This document shows, piece by piece, positions 25,178-33,035 of a stretch of DNA of 58,668 nt (positions are counted from its first letter, which is position 1; every line of letters starts with the position of its first letter). A program made the translations under genes and the position numbers. The notes under the pieces were generated by a model, which was not told the DNA's origin, searched no databases, and was given only the letters and a program-made list of their open reading frames with translations. The stretch is from Propionibacteriaceae bacterium (GTDB lineage: Bacteria > Actinomycetota > Actinomycetes > Propionibacteriales > Propionibacteriaceae), in the NCBI GenBank assembly GCA_030532575.1, contig JAUNKV010000016.1:1-58668 (forward strand), written 5' to 3'.

Positions 25178-25738
25178 ATGGATCAGGAAGAACTCGTCCA
25201 CCAGATCATGGCCGAGGTCATGAAGTCGCTCGGCGACGACTCGGTCTCGTTCACCAAGGCCGACCCGGCCCCCGCCCAGCCCCAGGGCCAGGCCCCCACC
25301 CAGGCTGCCCCCGCAGCGCCCGAAGGCCGGATCGGCACGGCGCAGTACCCGCTGGCGGAGAAGCACCCTGAGCTGGTACGCACCAACACCGGCAGGACCC
25401 TGCAGGAGCTCACCTTCGAGCGGGTGAAGTCGGGTGAGCTCAGCCCGCTGGACTTCCGCATCTCGGCCGAGACCTTGGAGCTGCAGGCCCAGGTGGCCGA
25501 GGCCGACGGCCGCAGCACCCTGGCCCGGAACCTACGCCGCGCCGCCGAACTGGTGGCGGTGCCCGATGACCGGCTGCTGGAGATCTACAACGCGCTGCGC
25601 CCATACCGCTCCACCAAGCAGGAGCTCCACGACATCGCCACCGAACTGGAGGACCGGTATCGGGCCAGGATCAGCGCGGGGTTCATCCGGGAGGCAGCCG
25701 AGGTCTACGAGGCGCGCGGCCGCCTCCGGCAGGACTGA
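25178..25738 (+). CDS. pduE: Diol dehydratase small subunit
   Basis: 186 residues. An N-terminal helix (DQEELVHQIMAEVMKSLGD) and a Pro/Ala/Gln linker precede the gamma-subunit core. The core runs from YPLAEKHPELVRTNTGRTL through NLRRAAELVAVPDDRLLEIY to LRPYRSTKQEL. The helix resembles that of PduB and PduD, so this subunit too may carry a shell-targeting tag. It is spaced 9 bases after pduD and 12 before pduG. Confidence 0.94.
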   Translation: MDQEELVHQIMAEVMKSLGDDSVSFTKADPAPAQPQGQAPTQAAPAAPEGRIGTAQYPLAEKHPELVRTNTGRTLQELTFERVKSGELSPLDFRISAETLELQAQVAEADGRSTLARNLRRAAELVAVPDDRLLEIYNALRPYRSTKQELHDIATELEDRYRARISAGFIREAAEVYEARGRLRQD

Positions 25739-25750
25739 CCGGGCGCGACG

Positions 25751-27562
25751 ATGGCGCAGCTCATCGCAGGGATCGACATCGGCAACGCCACCACCGAGGT
25801 GGCGCTCGCCGAGGTCGTCGCCTCCCCTGAGCGGGTGCGGTTCCTGGCCAGCGCCATCGTCCCCACCACTGGCATCAAGGGCACCAGCGCCAACGTCAAG
25901 GGGCTGTTCCACTGCCTGAGCCAGGCACTGCGCACCGCCGGGCGTCGCCTCGAGGAGGTGACCACGATCCGCATCAACGAGGCAGCTCCGGTGATCGGGG
26001 ATGTCGCGATGGAGACCATCACCGAGACCATCATCACCGAGTCCACGATGATCGGCCACAACCCGTCCACTCCTGGCGGGCTCGGCATCGGGGTGGGCAC
26101 CACCGTCGCCATCGACGACCTCGCCACGGCTGAGCCCGGACCCTGCATCGTCGTGGTACCCGAGAGCGTCCCCTACGACGAGGTGGCGGCCCGGTTGAAC
26201 GCCGCCCCGGCCCACCTGGAGGTCACCGGGGCGATCCTGCAGGCTGATGACGGGGTGTTGGTGAACAACAGGCTGCAGCGCAGGATTCCCATCGTCGATG
26301 AGGTACGACTCATCGGGAAGGTGCCGCTGGGGATGCTGGCCGCCATCGAGGTGGCCGAGGCCGGGCGGATCGTGGAGACCCTGTCCAACCCGTTCGGCAT
26401 CGCGACCCTGTTCGGTCTGGATGCCGAGGACACCCGGCACGTGGTGCCGGTGGCCCGCTCCCTGGTGGGCAACCGCTCCGCCGTCGTGATCCGTACCCCC
26501 AGCGGCGACGTGCAGGAGCGTCGCATCCCCGCCGGGACCCTCACCTTCCGGGGAGCGAGCAGTCTGGATGTCGATGTGGATCGTGGGGCCGAGGCGATCA
26601 TGGCGACGGCCTCGCGGGTGCGGGAGCTGACCGACATCACCGGGGAGTCCGGCACCAACATCGGCGGGATGATGGAGCAGGTGCGGGTGACAATGGCGCA
26701 GCTGACCGGGCAGCATCCCGGTGACATCCGCATCACCGACCTGCTGGCCGTGGACACCCGGGTGCCGCAGCAGGTGGCGGGTGGGATCGCCGATGAGTTC
26801 TCGATGGAGGCCGCCGTGGGTATCGCGGTGATGGTGCGCGCCGACCGGCTGCAGATGGAGCGGATCGCCGAGGAGCTGGGTCGGGAGCTGAATGTTGGTG
26901 TCGAGGTCGGTGGGGTGGAGGCCGACATGGCCATCCGGGGTGCGCTCACCACCCCCGGAACCGCCGCCCCCGTCGCGATCCTGGACATGGGGGCGGGCTC
27001 CACCGACGCCTCGTTGATGCGTGCCGACGGCAGCGTGACCTCCATCCACCTGGCAGGGGCTGGCAACATGGTCACCCTGATGATCCAGTCGGAGCTGGGG
27101 CTGGACTCCTTCGAGCTGGCCGAGGACCTCAAACGCCATCCGTTGGCGAAGGTGGAATCGGTGTTCCACATCCGCCACGAGGACGGCAGCGTCCAGTTCT
27201 TCGACGACCCCCTGCCGGGCAAGGTCTTCGCCCGCACCGTCGTGCTGAAACCCGACGGGATGGTGCCGCTGGACCTGGACCTGCCGGTGGAGGCGATCCG
27301 CCGGGTCCGCATCCGGGCGAAGGAGCAGGTCTTCGTGACCAATGCGCTGCGGGCGCTGCAGCGGGTCTCCCCGACCGCAGAGGTGCGAGACATCGACTTC
27401 GTGGTGCTGGTGGGGGGCTCCGCCCTGGACTTCGAGATTCCGCAGCTGGTCACCAAGGCCTTGGCCGAGTACCGGGTGGTTGCGGGCCGGGCCAACATCC
27501 GGGGCAGCGAGGGGCCGCGCAACGCCGTCGCGACGGGGCTGGTGCTGGGGGGTGTGCCGTGA
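25751..27562 (+). CDS. pduG: Diol dehydratase reactivase large subunit
   Basis: 603 residues, the expected PduG/DdrA length. The actin-like ATPase motifs are present: AGIDIGNATTEVAL (phosphate 1) and LDMGAGSTDASLM (phosphate 2). It uses ATP to release damaged cobalamin from the inactivated dehydratase so that fresh adenosylcobalamin can bind. Its stop overlaps the GTG start of pduH (GTGA). Confidence 0.95.
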   Translation: MAQLIAGIDIGNATTEVALAEVVASPERVRFLASAIVPTTGIKGTSANVKGLFHCLSQALRTAGRRLEEVTTIRINEAAPVIGDVAMETITETIITESTMIGHNPSTPGGLGIGVGTTVAIDDLATAEPGPCIVVVPESVPYDEVAARLNAAPAHLEVTGAILQADDGVLVNNRLQRRIPIVDEVRLIGKVPLGMLAAIEVAEAGRIVETLSNPFGIATLFGLDAEDTRHVVPVARSLVGNRSAVVIRTPSGDVQERRIPAGTLTFRGASSLDVDVDRGAEAIMATASRVRELTDITGESGTNIGGMMEQVRVTMAQLTGQHPGDIRITDLLAVDTRVPQQVAGGIADEFSMEAAVGIAVMVRADRLQMERIAEELGRELNVGVEVGGVEADMAIRGALTTPGTAAPVAILDMGAGSTDASLMRADGSVTSIHLAGAGNMVTLMIQSELGLDSFELAEDLKRHPLAKVESVFHIRHEDGSVQFFDDPLPGKVFARTVVLKPDGMVPLDLDLPVEAIRRVRIRAKEQVFVTNALRALQRVSPTAEVRDIDFVVLVGGSALDFEIPQLVTKALAEYRVVAGRANIRGSEGPRNAVATGLVLGGVP

Positions 27563-27903
27563 GTGAGCGTCCCGCCGTGATCGTCGCCAGCCACGACGGT
27601 GTTCCCGATACCCAGCTGGAGCTGCTGCTGCTGGGTCTGGAGGAGGAGGGGGTTCCCGGCCTTGTGGAACGCAGCGGGGAGCTGAACCCGCTGGTGCTGG
27701 CCCGCTCGGCCGCCTCGTCGTCGCGGCTGGGGGTCGGGGTGGGGGTGGCATTGGGGTACGTGGTGGTGACCTTGGAGAAGCTGCCGGAGCGGCGCCCCTA
27801 CCTGGCGCACCGGCTGGGGAACAGCCCCCGGGCGGATCGGATCATCGGGTCCAACGCGGCTCGTCTGGTGAAACGTCTTCCGTTGCGGGACGTGGATGAG
27901 TGA
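27559..27903 (+). CDS. pduH: Diol dehydratase reactivase small subunit
   Basis: 114 residues starting at GTG 27559, coupled to pduG by a 4-base overlap. The sequence (DTQLELLLLGLEEEGVPG, then LARSAASSSRLGVGVGVAL and APYLAHRLGNSPRADRIIGS-like tail) matches PduH/DdrB, which swaps places with the dehydratase medium subunit during reactivation. There are ten bases to the shell gene downstream. Confidence 0.92.
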   Translation: MSERPAVIVASHDGVPDTQLELLLLGLEEEGVPGLVERSGELNPLVLARSAASSSRLGVGVGVALGYVVVTLEKLPERRPYLAHRLGNSPRADRIIGSNAARLVKRLPLRDVDE

Positions 27904-27913
27904 GGAGTAGGTG

Positions 27914-28231
27914 ATGAAGGCACTGGGAAGCATCGAGGTGGTCGGCCTCGTCGCAGGCGTCGAGGCGGCGGATGTGGCCTGCAAGGCCGCCGACGTGCAG
28001 CTCGTCGGCTACGAGCTGGCCAAGGGCGGCGGGTACGTCGCGGTGAAGGTGCTGGGCGAGGTGGCGGCGGTGAAGGCGGCCATCGATGCGGCTGAGGTGG
28101 CGGCGGCCAGGATCAGCCGTGTGGTCGGCACGCTGGTGATCCCTCGGCCGAGTGAACAGTTGGAGCCGCTGATCTGCTCCCCCACCACCGTCGGTCTGGC
28201 GGCCCCGAGCGACGACGAGTCGGGGAGCTGA
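27914..28231 (+). CDS. Hexameric microcompartment shell protein (single BMC domain)
   Basis: 105 residues with one BMC domain (ALGSIEVVGLVAGVEAADVA, then VQLVGYEL and VKVLGEVAAVKAAIDAAEVA, ending TLVIPRPSEQLEP) and a short acidic tail. The pore-loop segment is AKGGGYV rather than the KIGSG of Salmonella PduA, so pore size or charge may differ. It is a PduA/J-type hexamer by position, but I avoid a precise symbol because of the loop. Start ATG 27914 has GGAG nine bases upstream. It is the only single-BMC shell gene in the locus. Confidence 0.9.
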   Translation: MKALGSIEVVGLVAGVEAADVACKAADVQLVGYELAKGGGYVAVKVLGEVAAVKAAIDAAEVAAARISRVVGTLVIPRPSEQLEPLICSPTTVGLAAPSDDESGS

Positions 28232-28234
28232 GCC

Positions 28235-29227
28235 GTGCCGAACATCTACACGCGCACCGGGGACAAGGGGGACACGGGCCTGTTCGGCGGGTCCCGGGTG
28301 CCGAAGCAGAGCCTGCGCGTGGAGGTTTACGGCACCGTCGACGAGGCCAACGCGGCGTTGGGCGCGGCGAAGGCGACGCTGCCGCCGGGGCCGTGGCGGC
28401 TGCGCGTCCACCAGGTGCAGCAGCGGCTGTTCGTGCTGGCTGCGGAGCTGGCCAGCGATGCCCGGGGCGCGACGATGCTGGCGGACCGGATCGGGGCTGA
28501 GGACATCACCGCGCTGGAACACCTGATCGACGACTGCCTGGCGGTCACGGGGCCGCAGCGGGAGTTCGTGGTGCCGGGGCGCGATGAGCGTTCGGGGGCG
28601 TTCCACCATGCCCGCACGGTGGTGCGTCGGGCGGAGCGGCGGGTGCTGGAGCTGGCGTCCTCCGAGCCGGTGCGTCCGGAGGTCGTGACCTATCTCAACC
28701 GGCTCTCCGACGCCGTGTACGCGGTGGCCCGGATCGCCGAGACGTGGCGGGACCAGCGGGTGGAACAGGTGGTGCGCGAGGCCGTGCAGCGGGTGCTGGG
28801 CAGCCAGGCCTCGGGGCGCTGTTTCGACCTGGCGGAGGCCAAGCGGGTCGCGGAGCGGGCGGAGGCCAGGGCTTCGCAGCTGGGGGTTCCGGTGGTCATT
28901 GCCGCCGTGGATTCCAGCGGCGGCCTGGTGCTGCTGCACCGGATGGAGCAGGCCCTGCCCGCCAGCACCGATCTAGCCGCTGACAAGGCCTGGAGTGCTG
29001 CAGCCTTCAGGATGACCACCGCCCGGCTGGGGGTTCTTGCCGCCGACGGTGGCGCGCTGCCCGGGTTGGGGGACACCAGCGGTGGCCGGGTGGTGCTGTT
29101 CGGTGGTGGGGTGCCGGTGTTCACCGACGGGCGATGCGTCGGCGCGCTGGGGGTCTCCGGTGGCACCGTCGAACAGGATGTCGAGATCGCGGCCTTCGCT
29201 CTCGAGGGCTGGAGCACGAAACGTTGA
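28235..29227 (+). CDS. pduO: ATP:cob(I)alamin adenosyltransferase with GlcG-type domain
   Basis: 330 residues, two domains. Residues 1 to about 185 are the PduO-type adenosyltransferase (YTRTGDKGDTGLFGGSRVPK ATP-binding signature; RRAERRVLELA and VVTYLNRLSDAVYAVAR at the C-terminal side). Residues from about 200 are the PduO_C/GlcG heme-binding-type domain (VIAAVDSSGGLVLLHRMEQA). The two-domain form is that of classical Pdu PduO. It makes the coenzyme B12 needed by PduCDE. GTG start 28235 lies 3 bases after the shell gene stop, with GGGGAG upstream. Confidence 0.94.
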   Translation: MPNIYTRTGDKGDTGLFGGSRVPKQSLRVEVYGTVDEANAALGAAKATLPPGPWRLRVHQVQQRLFVLAAELASDARGATMLADRIGAEDITALEHLIDDCLAVTGPQREFVVPGRDERSGAFHHARTVVRRAERRVLELASSEPVRPEVVTYLNRLSDAVYAVARIAETWRDQRVEQVVREAVQRVLGSQASGRCFDLAEAKRVAERAEARASQLGVPVVIAAVDSSGGLVLLHRMEQALPASTDLAADKAWSAAAFRMTTARLGVLAADGGALPGLGDTSGGRVVLFGGGVPVFTDGRCVGALGVSGGTVEQDVEIAAFALEGWSTKR

Positions 29228-29237
29228 GGGAACCAGG

Positions 29238-30635
29238 ATGAGGATCGACCGGGACAGGTTGGAGGCCACGGTGCGCGAGGTCGTGGCGGCGATGCTCCCG
29301 CCCGTGGCGGGGGCGCGAACCGGCGACGGGGTGTTCACCGACGTGGACTCGGCGGTGGCGGCCGCCGCCCGGGCGCACCGCGAGTACATGTCCTGCTCAC
29401 TGGCGGATCGACGGCGCTTCGTCGCTGCGATCCGTGAGGTGATGCTGAAGCCTGCGAACCTGAGTCACATGGCGGAGCAGGCGGTGGCTGAGACCGGGAT
29501 GGGCAATGCGGCGGACAAGTACCTGAAGAACGAGGTGGCGGCAACGGCGACCCCGGGGGTGGAGGACCTGGTGACCGAGGCCTGGTCAGGCGATGACGGC
29601 CTGACCACCGTCGAGTACTCGCCCTACGGAGTGATCGGGGCGATCACCCCGGCGACCAACCCCACCGAGACCATCACCTGCAATGCCATCGGGATGGTGG
29701 CGGCGGGGAACACGGTGGTGTTCAGCCCGCATCCGAGGGCGGCGGCGTTGGCCTGTTGGCAGGTGCAACAGCTGAACCGGGCACTCGTCGAGGTGGGGGC
29801 ACCGGAGAACTTGGTGGTCACCGTCGCGTCACCGTCGAGGCAGAGCACCGCCGAGCTGATCGCCCACCCCGGGGTCGCAATGCTGGTGGCCACGGGCGGC
29901 CCGGGGCTGGTGCAGGCGGTGCTGGCCTCGGGGAAGAAGGCCATCGGGGCGGGGGCGGGGAATCCGCCGGTGGTGGTGGATGCGACGGCGGACCTCGACC
30001 ATGCCGCGAAGTGCATCGTGGATGGGGCGAGTTTCGACAACAACCTGCCGTGCATCGCGGAGAAGGAGATCATCGCGGTTGATGCGATTGCCGATCTGTT
30101 GAAGTTCAAGATGTTGGCCCATGGTGCGTACGAGGCGACGGGGCCACAGGTCCAGGCGCTGGAGCGGCTGCTGCTGGATGACCGGGGCAGGCCCCGCACC
30201 GAATGGGTGGGGCAGTCGGCGGCCCACATCCTGACCGGTATCGGGGTCACGCCTCCGGCGGGGGTGCGGCTGGTGGTGTGCGAGGCGACGGCGTCGCATC
30301 CGTTCGTGGTGCACGAGTTGATGATGCCGGTGATCGGTCTGGTGCGGGTGGCGGATGTGGATGCCGCCATCGATCTGGCGGTGGAGTTGGAACATGGTAG
30401 GCGTCACACCGCGATCATGCACAGCCTCGATGTGAGCAGGTTGACCCGGATGGGGAAGCTGATGCAGACCACGATCTTCGTCAAGAACGGCCCGTCCTAT
30501 GCCGGGATCGGGATCGGCGGGGAGGGTCACACGACGTTCACCATTGCAGGCCCCACCGGTGAGGGTCTGACCTCGGCCAGGTCCTTCACCCGTCGTCGTC
30601 GCTGCGTGCTGGTGGGGGATCTGAACATCCGCTGA
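29238..30635 (+). CDS. pduP: CoA-acylating propionaldehyde dehydrogenase
   Basis: 465 residues. It turns propionaldehyde into propionyl-CoA with NAD and CoA. The catalytic Cys272 sits in SFDNNLPCIAEKE, and SPYGVIGAITPATNP forms the cofactor pocket. The first 20 residues (RIDRDRLEATVREVVAAML) form an amphipathic helix like the PduP targeting peptide, followed by a linker. GAGGG lies 7 bases before ATG 29238. It is the last operon gene; the jetD-like gene converges on it after 10 bases. No alcohol dehydrogenase (PduQ) or phosphotransacylase (PduL) follows. Confidence 0.95.
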   Translation: MRIDRDRLEATVREVVAAMLPPVAGARTGDGVFTDVDSAVAAAARAHREYMSCSLADRRRFVAAIREVMLKPANLSHMAEQAVAETGMGNAADKYLKNEVAATATPGVEDLVTEAWSGDDGLTTVEYSPYGVIGAITPATNPTETITCNAIGMVAAGNTVVFSPHPRAAALACWQVQQLNRALVEVGAPENLVVTVASPSRQSTAELIAHPGVAMLVATGGPGLVQAVLASGKKAIGAGAGNPPVVVDATADLDHAAKCIVDGASFDNNLPCIAEKEIIAVDAIADLLKFKMLAHGAYEATGPQVQALERLLLDDRGRPRTEWVGQSAAHILTGIGVTPPAGVRLVVCEATASHPFVVHELMMPVIGLVRVADVDAAIDLAVELEHGRRHTAIMHSLDVSRLTRMGKLMQTTIFVKNGPSYAGIGIGGEGHTTFTIAGPTGEGLTSARSFTRRRRCVLVGDLNIR

Positions 30636-30645
30636 GAGGATGGGC

Positions 30646-31797
30646 TCACTCGTGCGTCCCCCATCCCTCGAGATGTTCCAGGACCCACGGCCAGCTGATG
30701 AATTCCTGTTCCAACCGAACTTTCAGGCCGAGGCGGTCCTGGCCGAGTTCCCGGTACAGCCGGGCCTCGTCCGGAGTCAGTCGGGCGCACGCCGTCGTCG
30801 TCGGTTGGCTCTCGTGGCCCCACCGTTGCCGGTGGGCCAGCAGGGTCTCGCGGTCCATCAGCACGGAGCGCACCTCGGGCAGCCAGCCACGCAGCCGGTC
30901 GAGGATCACGAAGGCGTGGGTGTCGATGTCTCCCCAGTAGGCCACCTCGGCCTCGGCCAGCCAGGGCAGCGGCCCCACCCGGTCCTGGTCGAGCCCCCGG
31001 CCCAGCAGCACCACCCCGTCGTTCGGGGGCGGGACGCTCAGGTAGGTGACCTCGTGTTCCACGATGAGCACCCGCTTGGGGGCCAGTGCCAGCCGGGCCA
31101 GTTCCTCGGGACGCACCGCCAGCTCGCTCAGCCCGAGCAGGCCGTGGCCCGGGGCGAAGCGCAGCCGCACCAGTTCCTGATGCCCCAAGCCCAGGTCGTC
31201 GAGGAACCCGGCTGCCGATCCCCGCACCTGCAGCAGCTCCGCCAGCACCCCTCGGTGCCTCGTGGTGAACCTCGCGTCGGTTCCCGGGGTGCTCATCTCC
31301 CTGAGGTGGCGGCCGGAGCCGCGGTGTTCCTCCAGCCATGCGACGGTGGCCAGCAGTCTCGGCCAGTCGTCGATCCGCAGCGCCCGCATCGGGTTCGCCA
31401 CCACCCAGTCGCGCACCGTCGGGATGTCGGCCACCACGGCCAGCACCTCGTCGAAGCGGTTCACCTCCGCCTGCAGGTCGAGCAGCTGCCAGGCCTGTTC
31501 CAGCCGGGTGAGAACGGCGTGGCTGGGCAGTTGGTTGCGTTGGCCGCGTCGCGCGCCGATCGGTTTCCACAGCAGCTCGAAGCAGGCCCCGTCCCGGGAG
31601 GCCTTCTCCAGCTTGCTGATCCACGCCTCGATCCAGGCCAGCTGGTTCCCGATGTCCGCGGCCCGTGGTCCTTTCAGCAGCACCCGGATCGGGGCCATCT
31701 CCTGCCCGGTGGCGTGGGCACGCAGCAGCTCGCCGCTGTTCCAGCGACGCTGCACCGCTGTCCGCACCGCATCCGGCCCGGACCATGTCGTCCTCAT
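30646..31797 (-). CDS. jetD: JetD-like Wadjet nuclease subunit (orphan)
   Basis: 383 residues. The N-terminal part fits DUF3322 (SGELLRAHATGQEM, LLKGPRAADIGNQLAWIEAW). The C-terminal part is the DUF2220/Toprim domain with VLIVEHEVTYLSVP (Glu247) and YWGDIDTHAFVILDRLR (Asp290, Asp292). It ends with RLEQEFISWPWVLEHL. In Wadjet plasmid-defence systems JetD cuts DNA loaded by the JetABC SMC complex. No jetA, jetB or jetC is present in the window. The start codon still shows an ATGA overlap with a short upstream frame, possibly the relic of jetC. Convergent with pduP. Confidence 0.85.
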   Translation of the reverse strand: MRTTWSGPDAVRTAVQRRWNSGELLRAHATGQEMAPIRVLLKGPRAADIGNQLAWIEAWISKLEKASRDGACFELLWKPIGARRGQRNQLPSHAVLTRLEQAWQLLDLQAEVNRFDEVLAVVADIPTVRDWVVANPMRALRIDDWPRLLATVAWLEEHRGSGRHLREMSTPGTDARFTTRHRGVLAELLQVRGSAAGFLDDLGLGHQELVRLRFAPGHGLLGLSELAVRPEELARLALAPKRVLIVEHEVTYLSVPPPNDGVVLLGRGLDQDRVGPLPWLAEAEVAYWGDIDTHAFVILDRLRGWLPEVRSVLMDRETLLAHRQRWGHESQPTTTACARLTPDEARLYRELGQDRLGLKVRLEQEFISWPWVLEHLEGWGTHE

Positions 31798-31847
31798 CGC
31801 GCCTGCCTCGTGTACTGCCGGTGTTCCTCCATGATCGCGGAGACCTG
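31794..31847 (-). pseudogene. Possible relic of the jetC 3' end
   Basis: A 17-codon minus-strand tail, ending SAIMEEHRQYTRQAR and TGA, overlaps the jetD start as ATGA. An in-frame stop lies directly upstream, so no gene precedes it now. Complete Wadjet operons place jetC immediately before jetD. This is inferred from position and overlap only, not from recognised sequence similarity. Confidence 0.3.
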
Positions 31848-31908
31848 TCAGGACAAATCCTATCCCGCTGCACATGTGCGGCGCGCACTCTCTTGGGAGG
31901 GGGAACGA

Positions 31909-31938
31909 CGAAACCCCCGGGACTTCCCGGGGGTTTCG
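31909..31938 (-). terminator. Terminator of tRNA-Leu
   Basis: Perfect 13-bp stem CGAAACCCCCGGG (31909-31921) with its complement at 31926-31938 and a 4-base loop. It begins 7 bases beyond the tRNA 3' end. Confidence 0.9.
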
Positions 31939-31944
31939 GTGTTG

Positions 31945-32027
31945 TGCGCGAGAGAGGAGTTGAACCTCCACGCCCTTGCGGGCACCGGCACCTGAAGCCG
32001 GCGCGTCTGCCATTCCGCCACTCGCGC
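31945..32027 (-). tRNA. tRNA-Leu (anticodon CAG)
   Basis: The minus-strand sequence folds as a class II tRNA. The acceptor is GCGCGAG/CTCGCGC. The anticodon arm reads CCGGCTTCAGGTGCCGG with CAG in the loop. There is a long variable arm, and the T arm contains GGTTCAACTCC. 83 nt, CCA not encoded. The overall layout parallels E. coli tRNA-Leu(CAG). Confidence 0.95.
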
Positions 32028-32155
32028 ATCGGACCGCTGATCCGAGGATGAACATTAGCACGTCCCACCCGCGATGCACCAATCCTGTCTGCTTCACCCC
32101 CCCACCGGGGTGCCCAGTCCTCCTCAGTCCGTAGCATTGGGCGAAGGAGGTACTC

Positions 32156-33025
32156 ATGAGCAACAACCAGTGGCCGGGACAGCAGAACGGCCCGATGAGC
32201 AATCAGCCCCCGCAGGGACAGCCCTATCCCCCGCAGGGTGGTCACCCCCAGCAGGGGCAGCCCTTTCCCCCTCAGGGGCAGCAGTCCCATCCCCCGCTGG
32301 GAGGCCACCCACAGCCGCCCTACGAGCAGCCGCCGCAGCAGCCCTACGCTCAGCAACAGCCCGGATACCCTCCGCAGGGCCAGGGCATGTACGAGCCCGC
32401 CACTGCGCCTCAGAAGCGCGGCGTCAATCCCCTCCTGATCGCCCTGATCGTTGTGCTGGTCCTCCTGATCGCTGGGGGTGGCATCTACCTGGCCACCAGG
32501 GGCAAGGACACGGAGGAGCCGACAGCCGCCCCGACCGTCCAGCAGAGCACCTCCACACCCGCCGAGAGCTCACCGGCACCGTCGGAGACCACCGAGGAGA
32601 CCAAGTCACCGACTCCGACGGAGACCACCGAGACAACCAGCACGCAACCGACATCCGGGACGGATTCCGACGCTCCGGCATTCCCGGACTCGTTCGGCGA
32701 GTTCACCGATCCCTCCAGCGGCTCCGGGGAGAGCGGCAAGAGCACCACGCTGAGGGCCTACGTCCGCAGCAGCGACTTCAAGGCCTTCAGCGTCGTGTTC
32801 CTCAAGATTTCCGGTGGGAAGGAGGCTGCGGCCTCAACTCTTGAGAACCCGGAAACACACGGCGATTCCCTCTGCGGCACGATGCCGGAAAGCACCGAGG
32901 ACAAGAAGTTCATCACCTGCTACACCGAGGTCCACGGTGGCCTGTTGACCAGCACGATGGTCCCGGCTGGCACCGCTGAAGAGGTGGCTGCCACCACCCA
33001 GGAGTTCATCGCCGCCTGGAAGTGA
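32156..33025 (+). CDS. Proline/glutamine-rich single-pass membrane protein
   Basis: 289 residues in four parts. The first is a cytoplasmic Pro/Gln/Gly-rich N-terminus of about 85 residues (repeats such as QPYPPQGGHPQQGQPFPPQG). The second is one membrane helix (NPLLIALIVVLVLLIAGGGI). The third is a Thr/Ser/Pro/Glu-rich stalk of about 70 residues. The fourth is a small outer domain with two Cys (SLCGTMPE, ITCYTEVHGG) that may form a disulfide. This is a common actinobacterial cell-envelope architecture with no assigned role. GGAGG lies upstream of the ATG. Convergent with the next gene. Confidence 0.8.
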   Translation: MSNNQWPGQQNGPMSNQPPQGQPYPPQGGHPQQGQPFPPQGQQSHPPLGGHPQPPYEQPPQQPYAQQQPGYPPQGQGMYEPATAPQKRGVNPLLIALIVVLVLLIAGGGIYLATRGKDTEEPTAAPTVQQSTSTPAESSPAPSETTEETKSPTPTETTETTSTQPTSGTDSDAPAFPDSFGEFTDPSSGSGESGKSTTLRAYVRSSDFKAFSVVFLKISGGKEAAASTLENPETHGDSLCGTMPESTEDKKFITCYTEVHGGLLTSTMVPAGTAEEVAATTQEFIAAWK

Positions 33026-33035
33026 CCCATCCCGT

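Noticed and set aside
25532-27751. Long minus-strand open frame (739 codons) opposite pduG
   Set aside because: Shadow of pduE/G; rich in Gly, His, Asp and Gln with no domain.
31945-32027. Integration site with att duplication at tRNA-Leu
   Set aside because: No integrase and no repeated tRNA 3' end were found in the window, so an island boundary here is not supported beyond the orphan jetD.
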